The notes under the pieces: generated by a model
What the model was told of the DNA's origin: nothing
Database searches by the model: none
Seen by the model: the letters and a program-made list of their open reading frames with translations, nothing else
Shown here: piece after piece, positions 8,841 to 17,881 of the stretch
Layout of the letters: the number at the start of each line of letters is the position of its first letter
How positions within the stretch are numbered: position 1 is the first letter of the stretch
Program-made: the position numbers and the translations under genes
Assembly (NCBI RefSeq): GCF_017495225.1
Contig: NZ_JAFEIG010000014.1
Span: 85,137 to 149,136, forward strand
Length of the DNA: 64,000 nucleotides
Direction of reading: 5' to 3'
From: Daejeonella sp.
GTDB lineage: Bacteria > Bacteroidota > Bacteroidia > Sphingobacteriales > Sphingobacteriaceae

Positions 8841-9824
8841 GTTTGGATAAAATTCTCTAACTCTTTTTTCCTCTTGTAAGGCTTCATCAATTTTGCCTAA
8901 TTTGTTTAAAATTTCAGCTCTGTATTTATGGCATTCTCCAGCAACATAAGAATCTGGAAATGATTTGGCAGATTGTGTAAATAGATCAAAGGCTTTTTGA
9001 AGGTTTTCTTTGTTCTTGCTTTTCATCAATTCTTTAGCATCAAGATAATCTTGGTACCAGCGTTTTGCAATAGGGCTCATGCGCTCTGCCTCTTGAAGTG
9101 TAGCAAATGGTGTTGGAAAATCTGATGAGATTTTGGGTTGAATAAGAGGGATACTTCCTGTAAAAAAGTCCTCAATTGCCACCGCAAAGGCAAATGCCTC
9201 ATTATAATTATGCTCCTTCTGTTTTAAACGTGATTCTTCTTCTGGGTTAGTAAATAATGATGCCTCAGCTAAAACCCCCGGAATGCCATATGTGCCTCGT
9301 AGTACAGACGATCCTGCAGATGAAAACACGGTAAAATCTGAAACTATACTTACCGGTACTTTTGTTTTGTACATGTATTTTACCAAGTTTTTAGCTAATT
9401 CTTTACTAAAGTTCAGTCCGGCTTTATTTGAGGACGCTAATCCGTGATAATAGATGATCGGAAAATTGACACTAGAATCAGCAGTAGCATTATGATGAAT
9501 CGAAACGAAGAAATCAGCTTTATTATCTACGGCTAATTTGGATCGAGCATCAAGTGGGACAAAAACATCGCTTGTGCGAGTCATTAAAACTTTAGCTCCC
9601 TTGGCCTCCAGAAGATCTTTTAGAATTAATCCTACTCTAAGGTCAATCCATTCTTCACGTTCTCCTGTTGGCCCCTGACGATAACTATCTGTTGCAGCCG
9701 TACCACCATGACCGGGGTCAATAACAATAACTTTTCCCTCTAATACAGATGGTTTTTGTGCAAATACTAAATTAAGCGACAAGATTAATGTCAATGCTGT
9801 GAAATATAGTTTGGAACTGCGCAT
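8838..9824 (-). CDS. N-acetylmuramoyl-L-alanine amidase
   Basis: A 328-residue exported protein (signal peptide 1-22, ending NLVFAQ) with an Amidase_3 domain at about residues 30-225. Zinc and catalytic positions are visible in VIDPGHGG, EREEWIDLR, VSIHHNA and VLAEASLFTNPEEE. The remaining hundred residues look helical, resembling a TPR-like tail (AKELMKSKNKENLQKAFDLF). The enzyme cleaves the amide between MurNAc and the stem peptide, for daughter-cell separation or wall recycling. It ends 22 nt from the convergent M14 peptidase. Confidence 0.9.
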   Translation of the reverse strand: MRSSKLYFTALTLILSLNLVFAQKPSVLEGKVIVIDPGHGGTAATDSYRQGPTGEREEWIDLRVGLILKDLLEAKGAKVLMTRTSDVFVPLDARSKLAVDNKADFFVSIHHNATADSSVNFPIIYYHGLASSNKAGLNFSKELAKNLVKYMYKTKVPVSIVSDFTVFSSAGSSVLRGTYGIPGVLAEASLFTNPEEESRLKQKEHNYNEAFAFAVAIEDFFTGSIPLIQPKISSDFPTPFATLQEAERMSPIAKRWYQDYLDAKELMKSKNKENLQKAFDLFTQSAKSFPDSYVAGECHKYRAEILNKLGKIDEALQEEKRVREFYPN

Positions 9825-10088
9825 GGGTTGAGGTATTATTTGAAATAGTAAATTTTCGATTTATTCGTTTTTTCTTTGATTTTTCATGTTTTTTTCGTAT
9901 ATTAAAATATACAGATGCAATATAAGTGTAAGGATTCAAAACTATTCATAAAAAGTATTAGTGTTAAAAATTTTACCATACGTTGAATCTATAATTTCCT
10001 CAGCCTTTATTAGTCATTGCTTTAAATAATTGTTTATTATTGTTTAGGCATTTTTCAGCCTTTATTTTAATGTATAATTTTTGAAATA

Positions 10089-10916
10089 ATGAATAAACTT
10101 CATGTATGGCTTAATAATTCTTTAATTCTTGCAGATGAAGCCCAGTTAAGTATCACAGATCTTGCCATTCAGAGGGGCTATGGAATCTTTGATTTTCTCA
10201 AAACAATTGATAACAAGGCTATTTTTTTAGAGGATCACCTCGATCGTTTCTTTCATTCTGCAAAGTCAATGCGCTTGGACTTTAAAACAAGTAGAGATGA
10301 GCTTAGAAATAGGATCTTAAAGCTTATAGCTATTAATAATTTAGGTGATTCGGGCATTAAAATTATCCTAACAGGCGGTTTTTCTCCCGATGGTTTCACA
10401 ATTGCTGAACCCAATCTAATTATTAGTCAGCAGAGTTTTCATATCCCAAATAAACTCAATGAAGAGGGGATAAGCCTTATTACTGATGAGTATCAAAGAC
10501 AATTCTCTGGTGCAAAGACGCTCGATTATCTTCATGCTATTTGGTTACAGCCTGTATTGAAAGAGAAGAAGGCTGACGACGTTTTGTATCATAGCAAAGG
10601 ATTTATTCGGGAATGTCCAAGGGCCAATATTTTTATTGTTAATAAGGATAATCAGGTATTAAGTCCCGAGTTTGAAATGCTGAAAGGAGTCAGCAGAAAA
10701 CATGTTTTTCAGCTGTCACAAACTCTATTTAAAACAGAAGCTAGGGATATCAGCTTGGAAGAGCTTCACCAAGCCAAAGAGGTTTTTATTACAAGTACAA
10801 CCAAAAATATTTTACCCGTAGTAAAAATTAATGGAAAATTGATTGGCGATGGCAAGCCAGGAGAAGTTACACGTACTCTTTCTGAGAAATACATGGAAAA
10901 AATTGCTAATTCTTGA
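10089..10916 (+). CDS. Aminotransferase class IV (PLP fold-type IV)
   Basis: A 275-residue PLP enzyme. The PLP lysine is Lys143 in SGAKTLDYLHAIW, with RGYGIFDFLKT near residues 29-40, IRECPRANIF carrying the conserved Glu, and EVFITSTTKNILPV binding cofactor. The fold covers branched-chain and D-amino-acid transaminases and 4-amino-4-deoxychorismate lyase. At this length, without a clear lyase signature, I cannot choose between them; Bacteroidota genomes carry several such paralogues. It is a single gene with an AT-rich 264-bp upstream region (9825-10088) holding nothing else I recognise, and a hairpin terminator after it. Confidence 0.82.
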   Translation: MNKLHVWLNNSLILADEAQLSITDLAIQRGYGIFDFLKTIDNKAIFLEDHLDRFFHSAKSMRLDFKTSRDELRNRILKLIAINNLGDSGIKIILTGGFSPDGFTIAEPNLIISQQSFHIPNKLNEEGISLITDEYQRQFSGAKTLDYLHAIWLQPVLKEKKADDVLYHSKGFIRECPRANIFIVNKDNQVLSPEFEMLKGVSRKHVFQLSQTLFKTEARDISLEELHQAKEVFITSTTKNILPVVKINGKLIGDGKPGEVTRTLSEKYMEKIANS

Positions 10917-10925
10917 ATTGGGAAT

Positions 10926-10965
10926 AAAAAAGGGATGTCTTGAGCAATCAAAATATCCCTTTTTT
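10926..10965 (+). terminator. Intrinsic terminator, probably bidirectional
   Basis: Arms of about 10 bp (AAAAAGGGAT and ATCCCTTTTT) flank an 18-nt loop between convergent genes. The A and T tracts at the two sides would serve both the aminotransferase and the YhcH-family gene. Confidence 0.75.
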
Positions 10966-10978
10966 AATAATAATTGAA

Positions 10979-11428
10979 TTAGACGCTTACTTTAACAATA
11001 AGCTTTTTAATAACATCATCTCCAATCATGGGTGCATGTACATCCTCAGGAAAGAAAATAGCAAATTGATTGTCAGTTAATTCAAAATACATGTCTGGAC
11101 CATCATCGTAAAATAGTACATCCTTTTCTGAATTATATTCACCTCTTGGTGATTTGCAGGATTGCCGCGACTTCCAACCCATTTTTTCTTTACCGGTAAT
11201 GCATAGTTGGATATCAATATTTTGATTATGACATTCAAATTTTGCAGTAGATTCCTCTGTTGTCATTCCTTCTTTTTCGGCAACAATTATTTTTAACCCT
11301 TCTTTGAGGTCGGTTTTGCCGATTTCAGCGTTTTTTAAATCGATCGACTTGATGTATTTGAAGGCTTCAGCAAAAAGGGGATGAATGCTGCTATATTTTT
11401 CAGCATTTTCTAAACTATCTATGATCAT
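10979..11428 (-). CDS. YhcH/YjgK/YiaL family protein
   Basis: A 149-residue cupin-like protein (DUF386). Family hallmarks are KFECHNQNIDIQLCITGKE near the middle, GPDMYFELTDNQFAIFFPEDVHAP with the metal-binding His, and KKLIVKVSV at the end. Relatives (YhcH, EbgC, YiaL) accompany sialic-acid, beta-galactoside and uronate catabolism genes and are thought to act on sugar anomers or amino sugars. It shares strand with the KDG kinase 58 nt upstream, but a hairpin terminator lies between, so co-transcription would need read-through. Confidence 0.87.
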   Translation of the reverse strand: MIIDSLENAEKYSSIHPLFAEAFKYIKSIDLKNAEIGKTDLKEGLKIIVAEKEGMTTEESTAKFECHNQNIDIQLCITGKEKMGWKSRQSCKSPRGEYNSEKDVLFYDDGPDMYFELTDNQFAIFFPEDVHAPMIGDDVIKKLIVKVSV

Positions 11429-11443
11429 AATTCTATTTTAATT

Positions 11444-11473
11444 AAAAAAAATCCGCCCTTTTGAGGCGGATTT
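11444..11473 (-). terminator. Intrinsic terminator of the KDG kinase gene
   Basis: On the minus strand a 9-bp stem (AAATCCGCC with its complement, 7-nt loop) is followed by an eight-T run. It lies between the kinase stop and the YhcH-family start. Confidence 0.85.
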
Positions 11474-11486
11474 AAAATGAGTTTAT

Positions 11487-12512
11487 TTATCTCTGAACGC
11501 GACCAGAGCCATCGCCACCAACCAGATCTTTAACTTCTGCTAATGTTGCATGGTTTAAATCGCCCGGAATAGTATGCTTAATAGCTGATGCGGCAACGCC
11601 AAATTCAGCTGCATCGCTCATCTTCATTCCAGTTACTAAGCCGTAAATGAAACCACTGGCAAATGAATCTCCACTTCCAACACGGTCAACAATTCTAACT
11701 TCATAAGATTTGGTATGATAGAAATCAGTACCATCATATACTAATGCTGACCAGCCATTATCAGAGGCACTATGGCTTTCTCTTAGAGTAGAAGCAATAT
11801 ATTTAAAGCCAAATTTTGCTTTCATCTGCTGAAAAACATCTTTGTAACCATCTAAATTAAGCTCACCTTTTGTAACATCTGTTCCTTTACTTGTAAAACC
11901 TAATGTAGTATCTGCATCTTCTTCATTACCAATGCAAACATCTACATACTGGCAAAGGCGAGTCATTACTTCTCTCGCTTTTTCCTTGCTCCATAATTTT
12001 TTACGGTAGTTAAGATCGATGCTAGTAGTAATTCCTCTAGCTTTAGCTGCTTTTAATGCTGCCTCAGTTAATGCTGCGGCCTTATCGCTCAAAGCAGGGG
12101 TAATTCCTGTTGTATGAAACCAATCAGCTCCTTCAAAAATTTTGTCGAAATCAAATTCAGACGCATCAACATCTGCAATAGATGCATCAGCACGGTCGTA
12201 AACTACTTGAGATGCGCGCATGGATGCACCAGTTTCAAGAAAGTAAATTCCTAATCTATTGCCACCTCTAGCCATAAATTGTGTATCAACACCATAGCGG
12301 CGTAAATGGTTAATTGCCGATTGCCCTAAAGGGTTATTAGGCACTTTTGAAACGAATGTTCCATTGAGTCCGTAATTACATAATGCAGCAGCAACATTCG
12401 CCTCGCCACCACCATAAGTAACATCAAAACTATCACTCTGTACAAATCTCTTGAAATCAGGAGTGGATAATCTCATCATTATTTCTCCAAGTGTTACGAC
12501 TTTCTTAGCCAT
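11487..12512 (-). CDS. kdgK: PfkB-family sugar kinase, probable 2-dehydro-3-deoxygluconokinase
   Basis: A 341-residue ribokinase-fold protein. The N-terminus has VTLGEIMMRLSTP and the glycine-rich GGGEANVAAAL; the C-terminal PfkB signature is DRVGSGDSFASGF, with the catalytic Asp in GSGDSF. KdgK phosphorylates 2-keto-3-deoxygluconate to KDPG. The divergent gene at 12722 encodes a KDPG aldolase, which supports this substrate over fructose or ribose. Together they form the lower part of uronate/gluconate catabolism. A TATTTTTG box on the minus strand at 12569-12576 is a candidate promoter. Confidence 0.85.
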   Translation of the reverse strand: MAKKVVTLGEIMMRLSTPDFKRFVQSDSFDVTYGGGEANVAAALCNYGLNGTFVSKVPNNPLGQSAINHLRRYGVDTQFMARGGNRLGIYFLETGASMRASQVVYDRADASIADVDASEFDFDKIFEGADWFHTTGITPALSDKAAALTEAALKAAKARGITTSIDLNYRKKLWSKEKAREVMTRLCQYVDVCIGNEEDADTTLGFTSKGTDVTKGELNLDGYKDVFQQMKAKFGFKYIASTLRESHSASDNGWSALVYDGTDFYHTKSYEVRIVDRVGSGDSFASGFIYGLVTGMKMSDAAEFGVAASAIKHTIPGDLNHATLAEVKDLVGGDGSGRVQR

Positions 12513-12568
12513 GATTTATTTTATATTTATATGAAAAAAAGCTTGTTAAAAATTCTTGTTCGTTATAA

Positions 12569-12576
12569 CAAAAATA
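12569..12576 (-). promoter_or_regulatory. Candidate -7 promoter box for the KDG kinase gene
   Basis: Reads TATTTTTG on the minus strand, matching the Bacteroidota TAnnTTTG element, about 57 nt before the ATG. No TTTG -33 box at the normal spacing, so the call is tentative. Confidence 0.35.
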
Positions 12577-12721
12577 CACTAATGAGCGACAATTAAAAGT
12601 CTTAAGCATCTTAAAATCGCATTTTCACTGTAAATTGTTACGAAAAGCTAAGCTTGTTAAGATTGTTTTAATTTATTAATTATTTAAATTAGAGGCGTAC
12701 TTAGAATCTAATAATACAATA

Positions 12722-13384
12722 ATGAGTAAAAAAACAGAACTTTTAAAATTAATCCCAGAGCAGGGTATATTGCCATTATACTTCAATAAAGATGAAGAAA
12801 CAAGTATTGAATTATTAAAAGCTTTGTATTCGGCAGGAATTCGCGCCGTAGAATATACCAATCGGGGAGAAGCGGCGCTTGCTAATTTTAAAGCTATGCG
12901 TAAGGTAGTTGATTCAGAGCTTAAGGGAATGTATCTCGGAATTGGTACCATAAAAGATGGTAAAATGGCTCAAACATTTATTGATGCGGGTGCCGACTAT
13001 ATTATTTGTCCCGGTTTAGTAGAAAGCGTTGCTGATGTAGCTGATAAGTATGATTTATTATGGGTGCCGGGATGTATGACACCGAGTGAAATTATAAAAG
13101 CCGAGACATTGGGTGCCAAAATGGTTAAACTATTTCCTGGCAATATTCTTGGTCCAGGTTTTATGTCTGCAATAAAAGAATTGTTCCCAAATTTATTATT
13201 TATGCCTACAGGTGGTGTTGAGCTTGATAAAGCTAATATTGAAGCTTGGTTCAAATCAGGTGTTTGTGCCGTTGGAATGGGAAGTAAATTGGTGAGTAAA
13301 GATGTAATGGAAAATAAAAAATATGCCGAACTTATTGCTTCAACCAAAGAAGCCTTGGCGATAATTGATTCTATTAAAAAATAA
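12722..13384 (+). CDS. eda: KDPG / 4-hydroxy-2-oxoglutarate aldolase
   Basis: A 220-residue class I aldolase. The Schiff-base lysine is Lys136 in MVKLFPGNILGP; the conserved Glu is in AVEYTNRGE near residue 45, and GIGTIKDG and PTGGVELDKANIEAW are family signatures. It cleaves 2-keto-3-deoxy-6-phosphogluconate to pyruvate and glyceraldehyde-3-phosphate. It is divergent from the KDG kinase (209-bp shared upstream region) and followed by a hairpin terminator. Strong family match. Confidence 0.92.
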   Translation: MSKKTELLKLIPEQGILPLYFNKDEETSIELLKALYSAGIRAVEYTNRGEAALANFKAMRKVVDSELKGMYLGIGTIKDGKMAQTFIDAGADYIICPGLVESVADVADKYDLLWVPGCMTPSEIIKAETLGAKMVKLFPGNILGPGFMSAIKELFPNLLFMPTGGVELDKANIEAWFKSGVCAVGMGSKLVSKDVMENKKYAELIASTKEALAIIDSIKK

Positions 13385-13405
13385 ACTGGTTTTATTATAT
13401 TTTTT

Positions 13406-13437
13406 AAAGGCCTAGAGATTTTTCTTTAGGCTTTTTA
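13406..13437 (+). terminator. Intrinsic terminator of the KDPG aldolase gene
   Basis: A stem formed by AAGGCCTAGAG and CTTTAGGCTT (one bulge) is followed by TTTTT, 22 nt after the stop codon. Confidence 0.65.
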
Positions 13438-13727
13438 ATATTATAAAAAATTAATTATTTTTTAATTTTAAATTAATATAAAATATATAATTTATTGATT
13501 ATATTTATAAAAATTAATTACAAAGAAATATTTTATTGATTTTGTCGTTAATTCTGTGTTTTTTTAAAAATATGTCGCTGAAACAAAAATATAATTCACA
13601 TTGTTTTTATTAAACAAATTTGCTCTTTATATTATTTATTGAAACATTATTTACTACCTTAATCCTGAAATTTAAACCGCAAAGGTTAATATGACAGGGA
13701 TGAGTAACAGACTCAAAAATTATAAGG
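13438..13727 (+). other. AT-rich upstream region of the first PorP/SprF gene
   Basis: No open frame or RNA gene is seen in this 290-bp stretch, which is almost pure A/T to about 13620. A block at 13645-13680 (ACTACC, then TAATCCTGAAATTT) resembles one upstream of the giant surface gene at 26650-26672 and may be a shared regulatory element. Confidence 0.4.
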
Positions 13728-14744
13728 ATGAATAAAGCGGTAATAACAATATTCTGTATTTTTTTTGGCTTTGCAGCAAAGTCGCAGCAGAAACCACAGT
13801 ACACACAATACATTCTAAATAATTTTGTCTTAAATCCAGCAATTGCAGGTATAGAGAATTACATTGATGTAAAAGCAGGCTATAGGAGTCAGTGGCAAGG
13901 CTTAAGTGGCGCTCCAGTTACTTCCTATGTATCTATACATGCTCCATTGGGTAATAATTTTCGTTATGGGACTTCCACTTCTGTTGCTCAGGGTGGGGGA
14001 TCAAACCCCAATAACCGCTCATATCTTCAAAATTATATGGCTTCCGAGCCTCATCATGGAGTTGGATTTACTGCGGTTTCAGATAAAGCAGGTCCTATTT
14101 CACGTACTGATGTGAATTTAAATTACGCCTATCACATCGGAATAACGGAGCAGATTAATGTTTCTGTTGGACTTGCTGCAGGAGTCTCTAAAATATTCCT
14201 CGATAAAACACAGATTCAACTTGAAAACCCAACTGATCAGGCTATGGGTAAGGATAACTTTAATCAGTTTAAGCCTGATATGAGTGCTGGAATATGGTTA
14301 TATGGTCCGCGTTTTTTTGCAGGTATTTCAGCTCAGCAATTATTAAAAAACCCCATTGGTTTTAGTGATGATCCTGTTAATTACAATCAAGGCAAGAATG
14401 TTCCTCACTTTTTTGCAAGCTTAGGGTATAAACTCTATTTGGGTGATGATTTTGCTGCGATGCCTTCAGCATTAATTAAATCAGTAAATCCTGTTCCTGT
14501 ATCTGTTGATGTAAACCTTAAACTTGCTTACAAAGACCGATTATGGGTAGGAGGAAGTTTTCGTAAAGATGATGCATTTGCCGGAATGGCCGGATTTCAT
14601 TTAGGTTCTTTTATGAATGTTGGTTATTCTTACGATTTTACAACTTCTGGTTTAAATCGAGTAAGTAATGGTAGCCATGAAGTTGTATTAGGAATATATC
14701 TAAACAATAGATATAAGGTTACTTGTCCTCAAAAAAGTTGGTAA
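13728..14744 (+). CDS. PorP/SprF family type IX secretion membrane protein
   Basis: A 338-residue protein with a signal peptide (residues 1-20, ending AAKSQQ). The mature N-terminus PQYTQYILNNFVLNPAIAG, then YRSQWQGLSGAP, is the PorP/SprF signature; the rest alternates like an outer-membrane beta-barrel. In flavobacteria SprF/PorP proteins pair with secreted type B C-terminal-domain cargo such as SprB and help attach it at the surface. Here no cargo gene is adjacent, so the partner is encoded elsewhere. It is convergent with rpoN, 13 bp away, with no room for a separate terminator. Confidence 0.9.
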   Translation: MNKAVITIFCIFFGFAAKSQQKPQYTQYILNNFVLNPAIAGIENYIDVKAGYRSQWQGLSGAPVTSYVSIHAPLGNNFRYGTSTSVAQGGGSNPNNRSYLQNYMASEPHHGVGFTAVSDKAGPISRTDVNLNYAYHIGITEQINVSVGLAAGVSKIFLDKTQIQLENPTDQAMGKDNFNQFKPDMSAGIWLYGPRFFAGISAQQLLKNPIGFSDDPVNYNQGKNVPHFFASLGYKLYLGDDFAAMPSALIKSVNPVPVSVDVNLKLAYKDRLWVGGSFRKDDAFAGMAGFHLGSFMNVGYSYDFTTSGLNRVSNGSHEVVLGIYLNNRYKVTCPQKSW

Positions 14745-14757
14745 GAAAAGCTCAATA

Positions 14758-16227
14758 TTAAAGTTCTTTTCTCAACCTCGCTACAGGTATGTTCATGGCT
14801 TCACGGTATTTAGCTACCGTTCTTCTAGCAATATTATAACCTTGTTCTTTTAGAATTTCTGTCAGCTTTTCATCCGCTAATGGGCGTCTTTTATCTTCTT
14901 TTCCAATACATTCTTCAAGAATTTTTTTCACTTCTTTGTTAGAAACCTCTTCTCCGCTTTCCATTTGTATAGCTTCTGAGAAAAAAGATTTTAATAAGAA
15001 TGTTCCAAATTCAGTTTGTACATATTTTGAATTCGCAACTCTCGAGACAGTAGAAATATCCATCCCTATTCGATCTGCGATGTCTTTCAAAATCATTGGC
15101 TTTAGATTTTTATCGTCGCCGGTTAAGAAATAATCATATTGATAATGCATGATGGCATTCATCGTTTTAAGTAAGGTTTGCTGACGTTGTTTGATAGCAT
15201 CAATAAACCATTTCGCAGAATCTAATTTTTGCTTTACAAATTGTACCGCTTCCTTTAGTTTTTTATCTTTTTGAGCCGATTTATCATAATGCTCAAACAT
15301 GTCTTGGTAAGATCTGCTAACACGTAATTCAGGAGCATTTTTTGAATTTAAGGTCAAAAATAATACGCCATCATTGTTGCTTATATGAAAATCTGGGATA
15401 ATTTGAAGCTGCTTTGTGGTTACCGCATTCGAATCACCCGGCTTAGGATTTAGTTTAAGGATCTCATGAATTACTTCTTTAAGCTCCTCAGAATCCATAT
15501 TTAAGGCTCTCTCAAGCTTGTCATAATGTTTTTTGGTGAACTCATCTAAGTAATCTTCAACCACTCTTATTGCTTTTACAACAGATTGTGTTTGCTCTCT
15601 TTTTTGAAGCTGTATCAATAAACATTCTTGCAAATCTCTTGCGCCAACTCCCGCTGGATCAAATGTTTGAATAACTTTTAATATTTCTAATACCTCCTCC
15701 TCCTCAGCAAATACATTTTGTGAAAAAGCAAGGTCATCAATTAGTGAGTTTATTGGCCTTCTTAAATAACCATCATCATCTAGGCTTCCTATAATCTGCT
15801 GACCAATTCTAAAGTCCTTGTCTGATAAGGGTTCTAGATCCAGCTGTGCTTGTAAACTTTCGAAAAATGAATTTTGTACCGCAATGGGAATTTCCTTTCG
15901 CTCATCATCATCATCACCGTTTTGTTCATATTTTGATCCAAAGTCATTAATGTTGTCGTCTTGTAAATAATCATCAACATTAAACTCATCCATGCTTTCT
16001 TGACCATCTTCCGAATTGAAAGTATCATCTGGATCGCGATCAGGATACTCTTCAATGGGTTCATTCATGTTCGCCAAACTTAAATCTTCAAGGGCAGGGT
16101 TTTCTTCAAGCTCCTCTTTAATTCTTGTGTCAAGTGATACAGTGGGTACTTGCAACAACTTGATGAACTGAATTTGTTGTGGAGAAAGTTTTTGAAGAAG
16201 CTTTTGCTGGAGATTTTGTCTTAACAT
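14758..16227 (-). CDS. rpoN: RNA polymerase sigma-54 factor
   Basis: A 489-residue sigma-54. Region I is the Gln/Leu-rich N-terminus (QNLQQKLLQKLSPQQIQFIK), region II is very acidic (about residues 55-115, DDDDERKE), and the core-binding and HTH parts follow. The RpoN box ARRTVAKYRE is intact close to the C-terminus. It directs transcription from -24/-12 promoters with enhancer-binding ATPases; no such activator gene is in the window. A TAATTTTG box on the minus strand (16244-16251) lies 17-24 nt before the ATG. Confidence 0.96.
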   Translation of the reverse strand: MLRQNLQQKLLQKLSPQQIQFIKLLQVPTVSLDTRIKEELEENPALEDLSLANMNEPIEEYPDRDPDDTFNSEDGQESMDEFNVDDYLQDDNINDFGSKYEQNGDDDDERKEIPIAVQNSFFESLQAQLDLEPLSDKDFRIGQQIIGSLDDDGYLRRPINSLIDDLAFSQNVFAEEEEVLEILKVIQTFDPAGVGARDLQECLLIQLQKREQTQSVVKAIRVVEDYLDEFTKKHYDKLERALNMDSEELKEVIHEILKLNPKPGDSNAVTTKQLQIIPDFHISNNDGVLFLTLNSKNAPELRVSRSYQDMFEHYDKSAQKDKKLKEAVQFVKQKLDSAKWFIDAIKQRQQTLLKTMNAIMHYQYDYFLTGDDKNLKPMILKDIADRIGMDISTVSRVANSKYVQTEFGTFLLKSFFSEAIQMESGEEVSNKEVKKILEECIGKEDKRRPLADEKLTEILKEQGYNIARRTVAKYREAMNIPVARLRKEL

Positions 16228-16243
16228 GATAGAAATTCTAATA

Positions 16244-16251
16244 CAAAATTA
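16244..16251 (-). promoter_or_regulatory. Candidate -7 promoter box for rpoN
   Basis: TAATTTTG on the minus strand fits TAnnTTTG and would give a leader of about 14 nt. No convincing -33 TTTG. Confidence 0.4.
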
Positions 16252-16378
16252 CACAATTAATGGCGTATGGAATAGATAAATTGTAATTTTTGTAAACATC
16301 TTCACAGCAAATTGTTTTTGTTTAAGTTAAATAAAAAGTTTATAATTGTAGATTATAGTAAAAAATATTAAAATAATT

Positions 16379-16792
16379 ATGGCAATTGTTAAAGAGTTTA
16401 AAGAATTTATATCTAGAGGTAATGTGGTTGATTTAGCTGTCGGGGTGATCATTGGAGCCGCATTTGGAAAAATTATTACCTCATTAGTTGATGATATTTT
16501 GATGCCACCATTAGGTTTTTTAATTGGTGGGGTTGATTTCTCTGAAAAGAAACTTGTTTTAGTTTCAGCAGACGCTATTAATAAGGTAGAAGAAGTTGCT
16601 ATTCGTTATGGTAATTTTATTAATGCAGTTATTCAGTTCTTAATTGTTGCATTTTGTATTTTTGCGGTTATAAAAACCATTAATACGCTGAAACGTAAGG
16701 AAGAAGCCGCACCAGCAGCCGCTCCTGCACCTGGTCCAGAAGAAACACTTCTTGCAGAAATTAGAGATTTATTGAAACAACAAGCTAAATAA
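16379..16792 (+). CDS. mscL: Large-conductance mechanosensitive channel MscL
   Basis: A 137-residue inner-membrane channel. The N-terminal helix [11 protein letters not shown] and first membrane segment [20 protein letters not shown] form the pore; the second segment is at about residues 78-100 ([18 protein letters not shown]). The tail is Ala/Pro-rich and ends in the amphipathic [11 protein letters not shown] that forms the cytoplasmic bundle. It opens under high membrane tension to release solutes. It is a single gene with a weak GC-poor hairpin after it (about 16797-16825). Confidence 0.96.
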   Translation: MAIVKEFKEFISRGNVVDLAVGVIIGAAFGKIITSLVDDILMPPLGFLIGGVDFSEKKLVLVSADAINKVEEVAIRYGNFINAVIQFLIVAFCIFAVIKTINTLKRKEEAAPAAAPAPGPEETLLAEIRDLLKQQAK

Positions 16793-16914
16793 TTAAGGGC
16801 TTTTGCTTAATAAAGCTTTTTTTAAAGAGCGAAAATTTAAAATGATGGATTTTTATTTCATTAAATCCATACAAATGCCTTTTTGAAAAAACATTTGCTT
16901 ATTTTAAATCTTTG

Positions 16915-16945
16915 TTTGAATTGTGAAAAATCAAGCTTATATTTG
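16915..16945 (+). promoter_or_regulatory. Bacteroidota-type promoter of the rpmH cluster
   Basis: A -33 TTTG (16915-16918) and a -7 TATATTTG (16938-16945) are separated by exactly 19 nt, the standard Bacteroidota arrangement. The expected start lies about 35 nt before the rpmH ATG. One of the two best promoter matches in the window. Confidence 0.75.
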
Positions 16946-16983
16946 CATTCCTGTTTTTTAGAGTAATAATAGATTAAAAAGTC

Positions 16984-17142
16984 ATGAAAAGAACATTCCA
17001 GCCTTCTCAAAGAAAAAGAAGAAATAAGCACGGATTTAGAGAGCGTATGAGCAGTGCAAACGGAAGAAGGGTATTAGCTTCTAGAAGAGCTAAAGGTAGA
17101 AAGAGACTATCAGTATCTGACGAACGTCGCCATAAAGCATAA
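16984..17142 (+). CDS. rpmH: 50S ribosomal protein L34
   Basis: A 52-residue, strongly basic protein beginning [18 protein letters not shown] and ending [12 protein letters not shown], the standard L34 sequence. Middle segment [19 protein letters not shown] is also typical. It belongs to the large ribosomal subunit. The gene is followed 78 nt later by rnpA, the order conserved across bacteria. It is preceded by a well-formed promoter. Confidence 0.97.
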   Translation: MKRTFQPSQRKRRNKHGFRERMSSANGRRVLASRRAKGRKRLSVSDERRHKA

Positions 17143-17220
17143 TTTTGATTGTATTTTCGTAGTCTTTTACGATCTTGTAGATCATTATCTGCTTGATTAT
17201 AGGCTAATTAAACAATCAAA

Positions 17221-17610
17221 ATGAACAGTTTTAACAAAGAAGAACGATTATGTAACGTAAAGCTTATTGATAAGCTTTATCATAATGGTTCTTCTTTTTT
17301 AGTTTATCCTTTCCGTATTATTTGGTTAGTTGCCGATTCAGATCTGCAATTTCCAGCTCAAATACTGATTAGTATTCCCAAAAAAAGGTTTAAGAAGGCT
17401 GTAGATCGAAATTTACTCAAACGTCGAATTCGTGAAATTTATCGTTTAAATAAGTCTGAACTGCTTTATTCATTCCTCAATCAACGTTCAGAAAAAATAA
17501 TTTTCGGTATTAATTATATTGGAAACGAAATAGCTGAATATCCATCTTTAGAAAAGAAATTTATCAGCGCTATTCAACGTTTAAAGAAGAATATTTCTGA
17601 ATCAGTATGA
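17221..17610 (+). CDS. rnpA: Ribonuclease P protein component
   Basis: A 129-residue basic protein. It starts with the FNKEERLCN segment (family: F-x-K-x-x-R-L) and contains the RNA-binding signature [22 protein letters not shown] near residues 56-78. It assists the catalytic RNase P RNA in 5' maturation of tRNAs. Its last 4 nt overlap the yidD start (ATGA), indicating translational coupling. Confidence 0.95.
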   Translation: MNSFNKEERLCNVKLIDKLYHNGSSFLVYPFRIIWLVADSDLQFPAQILISIPKKRFKKAVDRNLLKRRIREIYRLNKSELLYSFLNQRSEKIIFGINYIGNEIAEYPSLEKKFISAIQRLKKNISESV

Positions 17611-17843
17611 TAGGTAAATTAATAAATAAGTCTTTCTCTGCACTGTTCCTATTGCTGATTAAATTTTATCAGTATTTAATCTCTCCAATTCTTGGTCAAT
17701 CCTGCCGATTTAATCCAACTTGCTCCCAATATGGTTTGGAAGCAATTAGGAAACATGGACCATTTAAGGGTGGCTGGTTAACTGTTAAACGTATCGCTCG
17801 CTGTCATCCTTGGGGCGCTCATGGCCATGATCCTGTACCTTGA
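17607..17843 (+). CDS. yidD: Membrane protein insertion efficiency factor YidD
   Basis: A 78-residue protein with an N-terminal amphipathic/hydrophobic helix ([20 protein letters not shown]). The conserved core has [19 protein letters not shown] and [13 protein letters not shown]. YidD assists YidC-dependent membrane insertion at the inner membrane. The usual next gene yidC is absent; tsaB follows instead. Confidence 0.95.
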   Translation: MIGKLINKSFSALFLLLIKFYQYLISPILGQSCRFNPTCSQYGLEAIRKHGPFKGGWLTVKRIARCHPWGAHGHDPVP

Positions 17844-17881
17844 TGTTTTTTATCTGTTGATAATTTAGCTCCTTTGCAAAT

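Noticed and set aside
9825..10088. Possible RNA gene in the gap before the aminotransferase
   Set aside because: Only AT-rich sequence without stable stems or a tRNA-like pattern.
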